Source of the DNA: Akkermansia sp.
GTDB lineage: Bacteria > Verrucomicrobiota > Verrucomicrobiia > Verrucomicrobiales > Akkermansiaceae
Assembly (NCBI GenBank): GCA_017398765.1
Contig: JAFQEY010000035.1
Coordinates: 18,477 to 82,476, forward strand
Direction: 5' to 3'
DNA: 64,000 bases
Shown in pieces: positions 8,592 through 15,504 of this stretch (position 1 is the stretch's first letter; every line of letters begins with the position of its first letter). The position numbers were made by a program, and so were the translations under genes. The notes under the pieces were generated by a model that worked only from the letters and a program-made list of their open reading frames with translations, did not search any database and was not told the DNA's origin.

Positions 8592-9218
8592 TTACTTGCG
8601 GCGACGGCGGGCTGCCAGACCGGCAAGAGCCAGCAGGCTCAGCGTAGCCGTGGTCGGCTCCGGAACGGCAGGAGTGTAGCCGTACTGGGCGTTCACTACG
8701 GATCTCATCGTTGTATCGGCATTGCCGCCATTCATATTACCGTTATAGTTTACGGTTTCCAGAGCCACACCGTTAGCAGATACTCCGGAGTACAGAGAAA
8801 CGGTCTGATTTCCATCGCCGCCCACATTCACCAGAGTGTAAGTCTCACCCATGCTAAGCTTCGTACCGAACGTTGCTCCGCGCAAACCATTGAACGATGT
8901 ATTTTCTGTAATGTTTGCACCCTCGTCTCCACCGGCTACACTAGCCATAGCACCGTCACCAATATACAGCGACACTTCGCTATCGGAAGACCATGTGAGG
9001 GTAATACCGTTTGCATAGTAATCGCCAGTGGAGAAAGTACCCCAGTAGAGAGCCAACACGTCCGTAGTGTCAGTTGCGGAAAGAGCACCTTCATTAAGGG
9101 TAAATGTCAGGGTGAAGTCACCACCCCAGAAATTACCACCGGTGGAGATACCAAGTTCATTCGGAGCAGCCGCAGCCACACCGGCGAGAGCCATAAGAGC
9201 GATAATCGTCTTCTTCAT
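8592..9218 (-). CDS. PEP-CTERM sorting-domain protein 1
   Basis: 208 aa from the ATG at 9218, the start shared with two paralogs. Signal peptide MKKTIIALMALAGVAAAAP; a Gly/Thr/Asn-rich extracytoplasmic body without cysteines; C-terminal exosortase signal VPEPTTATLSLLALAG followed by LAARRRRK. PEP-CTERM proteins are processed by an exosortase and linked to the cell surface or exopolysaccharide. The body differs from the two paralogs at 9969 and 12535, while the first 45 nt of the gene, the 136-nt upstream leader and the 3' end are almost identical to theirs. No exosortase gene is in the window. Confidence 0.9.
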   Translation of the reverse strand: MKKTIIALMALAGVAAAAPNELGISTGGNFWGGDFTLTFTLNEGALSATDTTDVLALYWGTFSTGDYYANGITLTWSSDSEVSLYIGDGAMASVAGGDEGANITENTSFNGLRGATFGTKLSMGETYTLVNVGGDGNQTVSLYSGVSANGVALETVNYNGNMNGGNADTTMRSVVNAQYGYTPAVPEPTTATLSLLALAGLAARRRRK

Positions 9219-9354
9219 TTTTATTGTATTTTCTATATGTTTATTGTTTTTTGCGGCAAGCTGCCCGGGGATACCCGGTTCTTCGCGCGTCGGAATGCCG
9301 AGAGACCCGAGTCGGACTCGCCGGGCGTGAGTATATCGCATTTCGAATGCGATG
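9219..9354 (-). promoter_or_regulatory. Conserved structured 5' leader, copy 1
   Basis: 136 nt immediately upstream of the ATG, almost identical to copies at 9832-9968 and 12398-12534. It starts CATCGCATTCGAAATGCGAT (8-bp hairpin, 3-nt loop), continues with GAGT/ACTC, TCGG/CCGA, CCGGG/CCCGG and GGCA/TGCC stems, and ends in an A-rich tract without Shine-Dalgarno. Copy 1 has one A fewer in the A-run. The predicted promoter just upstream places the transcription start at the first base of the conserved block. Confidence 0.75.
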
Positions 9355-9361
9355 CTGCGGG

Positions 9362-9390
9362 AGTGTAGCATTGTTGATTTGAAATGCTAA
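9362..9390 (-). promoter_or_regulatory. Promoter of PEP-CTERM gene 1
   Basis: On the minus strand TTAGCA, 17-nt spacer, TACACT. The -10 box ends 7 nt before the conserved leader begins. Confidence 0.5.
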
Positions 9391-9831
9391 CAGTATCAGT
9401 GTAATATAAAATGGAAAAGATTGTGTGTTTTGAATAGAATGCAGCTATTCCTCTTTTGAAGAGAATACAGATTTGATGCCGAATGTGCCGAAAGTAAATT
9501 TTTCCGAAACATTTATTAGCGAGGGTCTCCATTTTCGTCCGATTTATCTGGTTGGGTAATAATTTGAGAGTTCTAAACCCTCCCATTTTACAGTTGGAGG
9601 AATGTTGCGCAGTAATTCGAGCTTTTCTCGAAATTTCGTCCGATATATGGTGTTTCAATAAATTTGTTATACTAATTTCGTAATTTTTTTGATGATTGAA
9701 TATAACTTAAACATAGAATGGAAGAATATTGATATAAAAAAATCCAAAAGGCAAACTTTGGAGACTGAAAAAATGAACTCAGATTGATCGGTAGTCAATT
9801 TTTTTCAACATTTTAAACAAAAAAGTCTGTA
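9391..9831. other. AT-rich intergenic region between divergent PEP-CTERM genes
   Basis: No convincing ORF. The stretch is much richer in A+T than its surroundings and separates the divergently read genes 1 and 2. Apart from the promoter next to copy 1 I see no repeat or RNA gene in it. Confidence 0.5.
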
Positions 9832-9968
9832 CATCGCATTCGAAATGCGATATACTCACGCCCGGCGAGTCCGACTCGGGTCTCTCGGCATTCCGACGCG
9901 CGAAGAACCGGGTATCCCCGGGCAGCTTGCCGCAAAAAAACAATAAACATATAGAAAATACAATAAAA
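9832..9968 (+). promoter_or_regulatory. Conserved structured 5' leader, copy 2
   Basis: 137 nt with the same run of hairpins as copies 1 and 3, directly abutting the ATG. The run of As near the 3' end is one base longer than in copy 1, so an in-frame extension upstream of the ATG is not conserved between copies; this argues for an RNA element rather than coding sequence. Confidence 0.75.
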
Positions 9969-10574
9969 ATGAAGAAGACGATTATCGCTCTTATGGCTCT
10001 CGCCGGTGTGGCTTCCGCTACAACGGTGTGGGAAGACACGACTCTCCCCAAAGGTGGTGACCTGTATGCCGGTGCCTTTGATTTCCAGTTCGTTATCACG
10101 GAAGGTAACACTGTCAGCGGTGACTATGATGTTCTGTTGGCCTACTACCAGACCAACGGCAGCAGCTACAACGTGAATGCCTTTGAGCTGAGCAACGCCG
10201 GCGTGCTGACGCTGAATCGCGGTGGTAGCGTGTCTCTGACGGATGGTGTTCTCACCAGCGATTCCACGATGGGTACCACAGACAAGTCCACTTTCGTTGA
10301 CGCTGAGGGTGCTGCCTATGTGCTGAGCACTCCCGGTCTCTACACTGTGGATTATCTGGGTGGCACGAATGGTTCTGCTGCTGCTGATCTGTACCTTGAT
10401 GGTGTGAAAGTTGCCGGTTTCACCGGTGGTAACCACAACATGAATGGTGCTCAGAATGGTGGTGCTAATCTGACATTCAAGGTGAACAGTGCTTACGTTG
10501 TTCCCGAGCCGACCACGGCTACGCTGAGCCTGCTGGCTCTGGCCGGTCTGGCTGCCCGCCGTCGCCGCAAGTAA
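9969..10574 (+). CDS. PEP-CTERM sorting-domain protein 2
   Basis: 201 aa. Signal peptide MKKTIIALMALAGVASA, extracytoplasmic beta-rich body and a C-terminal sorting signal VPEPTTATLSLLALAG with an Arg-rich tail. It is clearly paralogous along its length to protein 3 (also 201 aa): both contain YAGAFDF, NGSAAADLYLDG and FTGG-HNMNG. Together they flank the hipBST module in direct orientation. Likely exported and anchored by an exosortase encoded elsewhere. The start was chosen by identity with the paralogs; an in-frame ATG 42 nt upstream lies inside the conserved leader. Confidence 0.9.
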   Translation: MKKTIIALMALAGVASATTVWEDTTLPKGGDLYAGAFDFQFVITEGNTVSGDYDVLLAYYQTNGSSYNVNAFELSNAGVLTLNRGGSVSLTDGVLTSDSTMGTTDKSTFVDAEGAAYVLSTPGLYTVDYLGGTNGSAAADLYLDGVKVAGFTGGNHNMNGAQNGGANLTFKVNSAYVVPEPTTATLSLLALAGLAARRRRK

Positions 10575-10603
10575 TTTATTACTTGTTCGTTTACAAGTCA
10601 AAC

Positions 10604-10641
10604 AAGACCGCTGCCTTTATCCGGCAGCGGTCTTATTTTCT
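10604..10641 (+). terminator. Terminator of PEP-CTERM gene 2
   Basis: Perfect 12-bp stem AAGACCGCTGCC/GGCAGCGGTCTT with a 7-nt loop, followed by ATTTTCTTT. Confidence 0.85.
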
Positions 10642-10656
10642 TTATTGAATAGGTGG

Positions 10657-11610
10657 TTACAGTCCTTTCTGCAGCCGCAAAAAACGCTCGCGGATGTGGT
10701 ACAGGTAGGAATGAAGTGCCTTCCTACTGAGCAGAGAAGCATGTATTTGTTGTTCTAATTTATTCTGTTGAGAGAGCGCTTTTCTCAAATAACGAATCGC
10801 AGCTTTACGGGGGAGTCCTATTCTTTCTGCCCAATCAAGAAAATGAGCTCCCATACCCGCTCGAGAAACAGGTTGACCATTGGCAAATAAACCGTGGCTT
10901 AAAGCAAAGTCAGAATCTTCCACATGCAGGCGAGTGTTCATGACATCATAGGCCGGAGCCAGCACCATTCCTCCAGTATCGTTCTCCAGAAGGGCAAAAT
11001 TTTTCATGTGTGCATCACCGTTGCACAGCAGATAATTCACCACTACATACTGAAAGAAGAGCATGAGCTGAATACGCGGTGCAATGGCGTAACGAGCAAT
11101 GATGGAGGCAAGTTCCTCATAGCTTCCTTCATATTTACTGCCACTGTTTTCCTGTGTGAGAACATTTCCTAACGCAGCCAAATCTTCCATTCTGCGCTTG
11201 CTGCCGTCCGGTTTCACATCGAAGCGTCTCACCAGATACGCCGGTTCACCATCCCCATAAAAACAGAGAGTACATTCTGCTACGGGAAGCCCGAATAATT
11301 CACTTGCCCAGCGCATGCTCTGCCACTCATTCACCGGCATATCCGTCCGCAGCTTCATACGGTGCGGACGCGGCTTCAACATATAGAGCCCTTGCTCCCC
11401 TTGTTTTGCGTAGCGCAGGAAATGTCCATCCGTTATCAGAGAGTATTTTTCTTGTGCTCCGGATACAGATATGCAGCCGGGACTATCAGCCTCACTTTCC
11501 TCATCGTTAAAAGGAGAGCTTTCGTACGGCAAAATCGGGCTGATATTCTGCCCGTCAAACAACCGCCGGCACTCAGCCGGACTATACCTTGAAAAAAGAG
11601 GGGCATTCAT
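10657..11610 (-). CDS. hipT: HipT-type Ser/Thr kinase toxin of a HipBST system
   Basis: 317 aa, a HipA-fold kinase lacking the N-terminal subdomain that is fused in E. coli HipA (440 aa). Visible motifs: the Ser-containing loop SVSGAQEKYS (about 48-57), the lysine segment YMLKPRP (about 76-82), the catalytic loop NGDAHMKN (197-204) and a DFG-like APAYD (Asp about 222). In characterised HipBST the toxin phosphorylates tryptophanyl-tRNA synthetase and the small HipS protein is the antitoxin. Its start overlaps the hipS stop by 4 nt (ATGA), so translation is coupled. Target specificity cannot be read from sequence. Confidence 0.88.
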   Translation of the reverse strand: MNAPLFSRYSPAECRRLFDGQNISPILPYESSPFNDEESEADSPGCISVSGAQEKYSLITDGHFLRYAKQGEQGLYMLKPRPHRMKLRTDMPVNEWQSMRWASELFGLPVAECTLCFYGDGEPAYLVRRFDVKPDGSKRRMEDLAALGNVLTQENSGSKYEGSYEELASIIARYAIAPRIQLMLFFQYVVVNYLLCNGDAHMKNFALLENDTGGMVLAPAYDVMNTRLHVEDSDFALSHGLFANGQPVSRAGMGAHFLDWAERIGLPRKAAIRYLRKALSQQNKLEQQIHASLLSRKALHSYLYHIRERFLRLQKGL

Positions 11611-11945
11611 TGTTTATCCTCCCTAACCGTAACGGCACCAATGGAATCATATTGAGCCAAGGCTAACAGTAAACCGAAAGCATCAGACTCATCCAAACGA
11701 AGCCGCAGACAGATACCGCGTCTGTACTCCCCTTCCGGTAACATGTTATCAAAAATAGGAAACAGGCAATCACTATAATAAGGTTCGCTTCGTAGAGGCA
11801 GCCGCAAACTTATGGCTGTTGCCTGCGGAAGTGTCAGGTAGTCCGGCAGGTAACGCAATTCATATCTCCGCGAATCAGCTTTTTCATGTTTGAAAAGTGT
11901 TGCAGCTGCTATTCTATTGACAAAAACAGTAGCTCGGCGTTCCAT
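11607..11945 (-). CDS. hipS: HipS-type small antitoxin (HipA N-terminal subdomain 1)
   Basis: 112 aa corresponding to the N-terminal subdomain of HipA as a separate polypeptide: ATVFVNRIAAATL, a strand pair with LRYLPDYLTLPQATAISLRL, then LFPIFDNMLPEG, close to the FDNLLPEG-type motif of HipA N-domains. In the tripartite HipBST systems this protein neutralises HipT. It lies 5 bp after hipB and overlaps hipT. I considered that hipS-hipT could be a frameshifted hipA, but both ORFs have intact starts and stops and the break falls at the known domain boundary, so a real split is more likely. Confidence 0.82.
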   Translation of the reverse strand: MERRATVFVNRIAAATLFKHEKADSRRYELRYLPDYLTLPQATAISLRLPLRSEPYYSDCLFPIFDNMLPEGEYRRGICLRLRLDESDAFGLLLALAQYDSIGAVTVREDKQ

Positions 11946-11950
11946 TTATC

Positions 11951-12169
11951 TCAGCTCCTTTCTACTTCCATTCTTAATTTTAAGCCCAGTGTTTGCATCA
12001 CCGCAAGCAGTGTTTTCAGAGTAACTCCGCCCACCCCTCGCTCCAGACGGCTAAGTGTATTGATGCCGATTCCTGTCAAATCTGCCAGTTGTTGCAGCGT
12101 TACCCCCAATGATTCTCGCCGCGTGCGTATTTCTTTTCCTATTTCTGCAGCATTACTAAAAATCACCAT
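11951..12169 (-). CDS. hipB: HipB-type HTH antitoxin/repressor
   Basis: 72 aa from the ATG at 12169; longer forms beginning at 12187 or 12229 are possible. It contains an XRE-family helix-turn-helix: IGKEIRTRRESLGVTLQQLA, DLTGIGINTLSRLERG, then VTLKTLLAVMQTLGLKLRM. It should bind the operators just upstream and repress the operon. I prefer the short form because a TTGCAA-N16-TAAAAT promoter has its -10 box inside the operator and would start transcription within a few bases of this ATG. It is the first gene of hipB-hipS-hipT. Confidence 0.8.
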   Translation of the reverse strand: MVIFSNAAEIGKEIRTRRESLGVTLQQLADLTGIGINTLSRLERGVGGVTLKTLLAVMQTLGLKLRMEVERS

Positions 12170-12182
12170 ACATGGTGATTTT
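12159..12182. promoter_or_regulatory. Probable HipB operator 1
   Basis: Perfect 11-bp inverted repeat AAAATCACCAT-AC-ATGGTGATTTT. It overlaps the -10 region (TAAAAT, complement of 12178-12183) and the proposed hipB start codon, the expected position for autorepression. Confidence 0.7.
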
Positions 12183-12205
12183 AGCATTATTTTTATATTT
12201 TGCAA
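12178..12205 (-). promoter_or_regulatory. hipBST promoter
   Basis: On the minus strand TTGCAA (12205-12200), 16-nt spacer, TAAAAT (12183-12178). The -10 box is embedded in operator 1. Confidence 0.5.
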
Positions 12206-12221
12206 GCAATTTTCTTCTAAA

Positions 12222-12239
12222 TTCACCATTTATGATGAA
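12222..12239. promoter_or_regulatory. Probable HipB operator 2
   Basis: TTCACCAT-TT-ATGATGAA, an imperfect copy (7 of 8 positions symmetric) of operator 1, with its centre about 60 bp away, which is close to a whole number of helical turns. Confidence 0.5.
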
Positions 12240-12397
12240 CCATTCAAACAGGTGCCTCAATTGTGCCACAGATGAGGCCACAATGGCAAGCCATGTATGT
12301 TCGCTACAAGATATACAGGTTTTACAGCAGAGATTCATAAGAGTATAGGCTTTTTCTCAAAACACATGGGAGACATCCTATTCATATCCCCTCGCAG

Positions 12398-12534
12398 CAT
12401 CGCATTCGAAATGCGATATACTCACGCCCGGCGAGTCCGACTCGGGTCTCTCGGCATTCCGACGCGCGAAGAACCGGGTATCCCCGGGCAGCTTGCCGCA
12501 AAAAAACAATAAACATATAGAAAATACAACAAAA
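12398..12534 (+). promoter_or_regulatory. Conserved structured 5' leader, copy 3
   Basis: 137 nt, the same hairpin series as copies 1 and 2, abutting the ATG of PEP-CTERM gene 3. With copy 2 it forms a direct repeat flanking the hipBST module. Confidence 0.75.
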
Positions 12535-13140
12535 ATGAAGAAGACGATTATCGCTCTTATGGCTCTCGCCGGTGTGGCTTCCGCTGTTACCATTCAGGAA
12601 GACACCACCATGGCTCCCGGTGGCAACTACTATGCCGGTGCTTTCGATTTCACGTTTGTGCTGGATGAAGTTCTGCCGACTTCCACCCAGTACCTTCTGG
12701 GTTACTATGCCAACCCTGCTGCCAGCGGCAACTATTCCGCTAACGTGTTCACCCTGGATTACAACGCACAGAACGGCCTTACGCTGCGTCTTGATCGTGT
12801 AGCCAGTGTGACGGTGACAGATGGTGATATCAGTGCAGTGGGTAACATCCACAACTCTTCAACGTTTGCCGGCACATCCGGTGCTTACATTCTTGGTGCC
12901 GGCACATACACGGTGGAGTACCTTGGTGGCGGCAACGGTTCTGCTGCTGCTGATCTGTACCTTGACGGTACGAAGGTTGCTTCTTTCACCGGCGGCAGTC
13001 ATAACATGAACGGTGGTGGTGACGGCACCGCAACTCTCAATGTTAAAGTGAGCGATGCTTATGTTGTTCCTGAACCGACCACGGCTACGCTGAGTCTGCT
13101 GGCTCTGGCCGGTCTGGCTGCCCGCCGTCGCCGCAAGTAA
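12535..13140 (+). CDS. PEP-CTERM sorting-domain protein 3
   Basis: 201 aa, full-length paralog of protein 2. Identical signal peptide MKKTIIALMALAGVASA, similar body (YAGAFDFTFV, VEYLGGGNGSAAADLYLDG) and the same C-terminal sorting signal. The first 51 nt of the gene are identical to those of gene 2 and its 3' end differs at only a few bases, while the central part has diverged. The most likely history is duplication with gene conversion of the ends. Exported and probably surface-associated; specific role unknown. Confidence 0.9.
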   Translation: MKKTIIALMALAGVASAVTIQEDTTMAPGGNYYAGAFDFTFVLDEVLPTSTQYLLGYYANPAASGNYSANVFTLDYNAQNGLTLRLDRVASVTVTDGDISAVGNIHNSSTFAGTSGAYILGAGTYTVEYLGGGNGSAAADLYLDGTKVASFTGGSHNMNGGGDGTATLNVKVSDAYVVPEPTTATLSLLALAGLAARRRRK

Positions 13141-13168
13141 AGCTTGCCTGACAGCTGAGTCAATTTCC

Positions 13169-13202
13169 AACGCTGCCGCCTGTAATGGGTGGCAGCGTTT
13201 TT
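13169..13202 (+). terminator. Terminator of PEP-CTERM gene 3
   Basis: 9-bp stem AACGCTGCC/GGCAGCGTT with a 13-nt loop, then TTT. The loop and distal arm match the terminator of gene 1. Confidence 0.85.
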
Positions 13203-13330
13203 GCATCCGGTTGCGAACACTCCGAAAAAAAGGGAAATTGAGCGCAACAGCACTGTACTTCCCTGTCACATACGGTGCTTCCGGGATTCCCTTATCAGCA
13301 TTTGCCGGGAAGACAGTTCCCGCAGCCTGT

Positions 13331-14293
13331 TTATGGCTGCATGCAGTTGAGAATGACCGAGATGATAGTCTCCATCTCATCCGGTCGGGACTCGGCAATA
13401 AGAATGACAAGTGCCACCAGTGTAGCATCTGCCAGCCGTTTTTCACCATCAATAAAGAGGGCGTTGTTGCAATCCAGAAAATACAGGAACACGGCAGCGG
13501 CAATGCGTTTGTTACCGTCGTAAAATCCGTGATTTTTGACGGCAAAATACAGCAGGCGGGCTGCTTTTTCCTCCATGGTAGGATAGATATCCACACCACC
13601 GAAGCTTTGGTAGATATTCCCCAGAGAGCCGCGAAAGGAATCATCCTTTTCGCGCCCGAAAAGGTCGGATTCCGCGCCGAAACTCATGCTGTCTATGAGT
13701 CTGCGGCATTCATCGTAGCTGAGCACATAGCAGTCAGAGCGGCCTTCGGGGCGGGTAAGACACTGGTGGTCATACGCATCCAACAGATTCAAACCGGTGC
13801 TGTAATGCTCTATCACATCCAGCACCTGCCGGGCATCCGAACGGTCTGCGGCGCGGCGCATCAGCCGCACCACCTGTCCCAGCTGCTGCAGGCGGCGCTC
13901 ATGCACCACATAGCCGCGCAGCAGATACTCCCGCAAACGGCGCGTTGCCCAGATTCGGAACTGCGTACCCCGCCGCGTATTCACACGGTAGCCCACGGAG
14001 AGTATCATGTCCAGGTTGTAAAATCGGACGGGACGACTGACCTGTCGATTCCCTTCCCGCCGAACTTGTAAAAATTCCTTACAAGTTCCCTCTCGTTGAA
14101 GCTCAAGCTCTTGGTATATATTACCAACATGCATGATGATATTCTGAACCGTTGTCTGAAACAGCTCAGACATCATCTGCTGCGTCATCCACAGCGTTTC
14201 ATCCTGCAGGCGGATATCCAGCTGCACCTCACCATCGGGAGTGGTGTAGAGCAGTATCTCGCTCTCAGGTTCCTGTGGAATATCGGCTTTCAT
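13331..14293 (-). CDS. RhuM-family protein with Fic/Doc C-terminal domain
   Basis: 320 aa. The N-terminal half matches the RhuM (virulence-protein) family: DGEVQLDIRLQDETLWMTQ, MSELFQTTVQNIIMHVGNIY, then RPVRFYNLDMILSVGYRVNT and RIWATRRLREYLLRGYVV. The C-terminal half is a Fic/Doc fold with HGFYDGNKRIAAA, a Doc-like form of the H-x-F-x-(D/N)-GN-(K/R)-R motif. Fic enzymes attach AMP or other phospho-groups to proteins; Doc phosphorylates EF-Tu. No Phd-like antitoxin gene is adjacent, though the RhuM half could regulate the domain. It stands next to the hipBST/PEP-CTERM region. Confidence 0.8.
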   Translation of the reverse strand: MKADIPQEPESEILLYTTPDGEVQLDIRLQDETLWMTQQMMSELFQTTVQNIIMHVGNIYQELELQREGTCKEFLQVRREGNRQVSRPVRFYNLDMILSVGYRVNTRRGTQFRIWATRRLREYLLRGYVVHERRLQQLGQVVRLMRRAADRSDARQVLDVIEHYSTGLNLLDAYDHQCLTRPEGRSDCYVLSYDECRRLIDSMSFGAESDLFGREKDDSFRGSLGNIYQSFGGVDIYPTMEEKAARLLYFAVKNHGFYDGNKRIAAAVFLYFLDCNNALFIDGEKRLADATLVALVILIAESRPDEMETIISVILNCMQP

Positions 14294-14305
14294 TACGTCT
14301 CACTC

Positions 14306-14334
14306 GGTATACTACATCCGGGAGAGACATTCAA
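14306..14334 (-). promoter_or_regulatory. Promoter of the RhuM-Fic gene
   Basis: On the minus strand TTGAAT, 17-nt spacer, TATACC. The -10 box ends 12 nt before the ATG at 14293. Confidence 0.55.
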
Positions 14335-14389
14335 GCCTAATCAGACTTTTTTCTCAGCTGCTCCACCATACAAGCGGAGGGATATCTTC

Positions 14390-14797
14390 TCATGGGAGAG
14401 TATAGACAAAGGGTACTGCGTCAAATGAATTCACAACAGTTATATAGGAAATGGGTATGCCGACCTCTTTCAGAGGCTGTACAGCCTGACTAATCATTTT
14501 CCCGGTGGAGAGATAGGTGACATGCACCGCCACGGGTTCTGTGCAAACAAGCACTTCCCTGACCTCCTGGGCGGAGCGGCAAACGATATAGCCATTGACC
14601 AGATAGGCAATCCCATCATCCGCCGTGCGGCAGACATGCACAGCGGCTGATTCTTTCATCCGCTGTGCATGCGCCGCCGGCATCTTACAGTCCTGAGGCA
14701 GCACCGGGGCGGGGTGGGATACACACCCGCAGCATAAAGCAGCGCACAAGAAAGCAAGGGGCAACTGTTTCACAGTGTGATGGAGAATGGCGGACAT
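14390..14797 (-). CDS. Hypothetical lipoprotein
   Basis: 135 aa. An N-terminal signal segment ends in a lipobox-like stretch (LAFLCAALCCGC, acylation Cys about residue 25), followed by a small domain with the segments AYLVNGYIVCRSAQEV and EPVAVHVTYLSTGK. Its ATG overlaps the stop of the upstream gene (TAATG), so the two are translationally coupled. I do not recognise the family. Confidence 0.65.
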   Translation of the reverse strand: MSAILHHTVKQLPLAFLCAALCCGCVSHPAPVLPQDCKMPAAHAQRMKESAAVHVCRTADDGIAYLVNGYIVCRSAQEVREVLVCTEPVAVHVTYLSTGKMISQAVQPLKEVGIPISYITVVNSFDAVPFVYTLP

Positions 14798-15261
14798 TAC
14801 CCGCGGCTGAGCAGCTGCGTGAGCTCAAACTGGAAAGCCTGCAGCTCTTCCTGTGTGGGAGTGCCGCTCAGGTCATTCCATGCGAATCGTCCCATCTGGT
14901 CAATCATCCATGCACCGTGTGTGCCGGAGGGGAAATCCACCTTGCCGGATATCAGCGCGCCGGGTAATTGCAGGTCATCCAGCGTCACTTTCGGCTTGCC
15001 GGGAGCGGCACCCGGCGCGGGAGCTGCGGGCTGCTGCGGCTCAGGAGCCGGTTCCGGGGCTTTCGGGGTCTCCTTTTTCGGTGCAGGAGCAGCGGAGGCA
15101 ATTTCAATACCGTTGTCCAACAGCAGGAAACGGACATCCATGTAGGTAAGGTGCACGCCGCACTCCGTCACCAGTTTCTTCTGAATGCCATTCAAATCCA
15201 CCCCGCCGGATGCCCAGCTGCGTACCATCTCCAGTTGTTCTGCCGTTACCTTTGAGCTCAT
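14797..15261 (-). CDS. Hypothetical protein with Pro/Ala-rich linker
   Basis: 154 aa from the ATG at 15261 (MSSKVTAEQLEMVRSWASGG). Three parts are visible: an N-terminal helical domain (about 1-60, with DLNGIQKKLVTECGVHLTYM), a Pro/Ala/Glu-rich linker (about 65-95), and a C-terminal segment with VDFPSGTHGAWMIDQMGRFA followed by a helix that ends LTQLLSRG. No signal peptide, so probably cytoplasmic. An upstream in-frame ATG at 15303 is possible but gives an atypical start. Coupled with the lipoprotein gene downstream; divergent from the nuo operon. Function unknown. Confidence 0.65.
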   Translation of the reverse strand: MSSKVTAEQLEMVRSWASGGVDLNGIQKKLVTECGVHLTYMDVRFLLLDNGIEIASAAPAPKKETPKAPEPAPEPQQPAAPAPGAAPGKPKVTLDDLQLPGALISGKVDFPSGTHGAWMIDQMGRFAWNDLSGTPTQEELQAFQFELTQLLSRG

Positions 15262-15429
15262 GTCACCATCATACTCCCTGCCCCGCTCTCCTGCAAGCGG
15301 CAATCGTGGCTTACGCGCCTAATTTTTCAGCAGCCGAAAACATTAGAATCTTTCTTATTGTTTGTTTTAACTAACCTTAAATACAGCAGGGCAAGCATGG
15401 ATTTTCGGCAGACAGAGAACACTTTAGGC

Positions 15430-15460
15430 TTGAACTTTACAAGTGAAAGGTGTTTAATAT
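15430..15460 (+). promoter_or_regulatory. Candidate promoter of the nuo operon
   Basis: TTGAAC at 15430-15435 with TTTAAT 17 nt later or TAATAT 19 nt later. This gives a leader of roughly 40 nt before nuoD. A 12-bp palindrome ATAACCGGTTAT (15495-15506) overlaps the nuoD start codon. Confidence 0.45.
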
Positions 15461-15504
15461 CTCCGCGCGATAATGGCCGGAGGTGGCCTCGAATATAACC
15501 GGTT

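Noticed and set aside
10657..11945. hipA pseudogene split by a frameshift
   Set aside because: Both halves have intact starts and stops, a 4-nt ATGA overlap, and the split is at the known HipS/HipT domain boundary.
12410..12510. Conserved upstream ORF (MRYTHARRVRLGSLGIPTRE...) in the PEP-CTERM leaders as a leader peptide
   Set aside because: A one-base difference in the A-run makes the frame end separately in copies 2 and 3 but read through in copy 1, so the peptide is not what is conserved.
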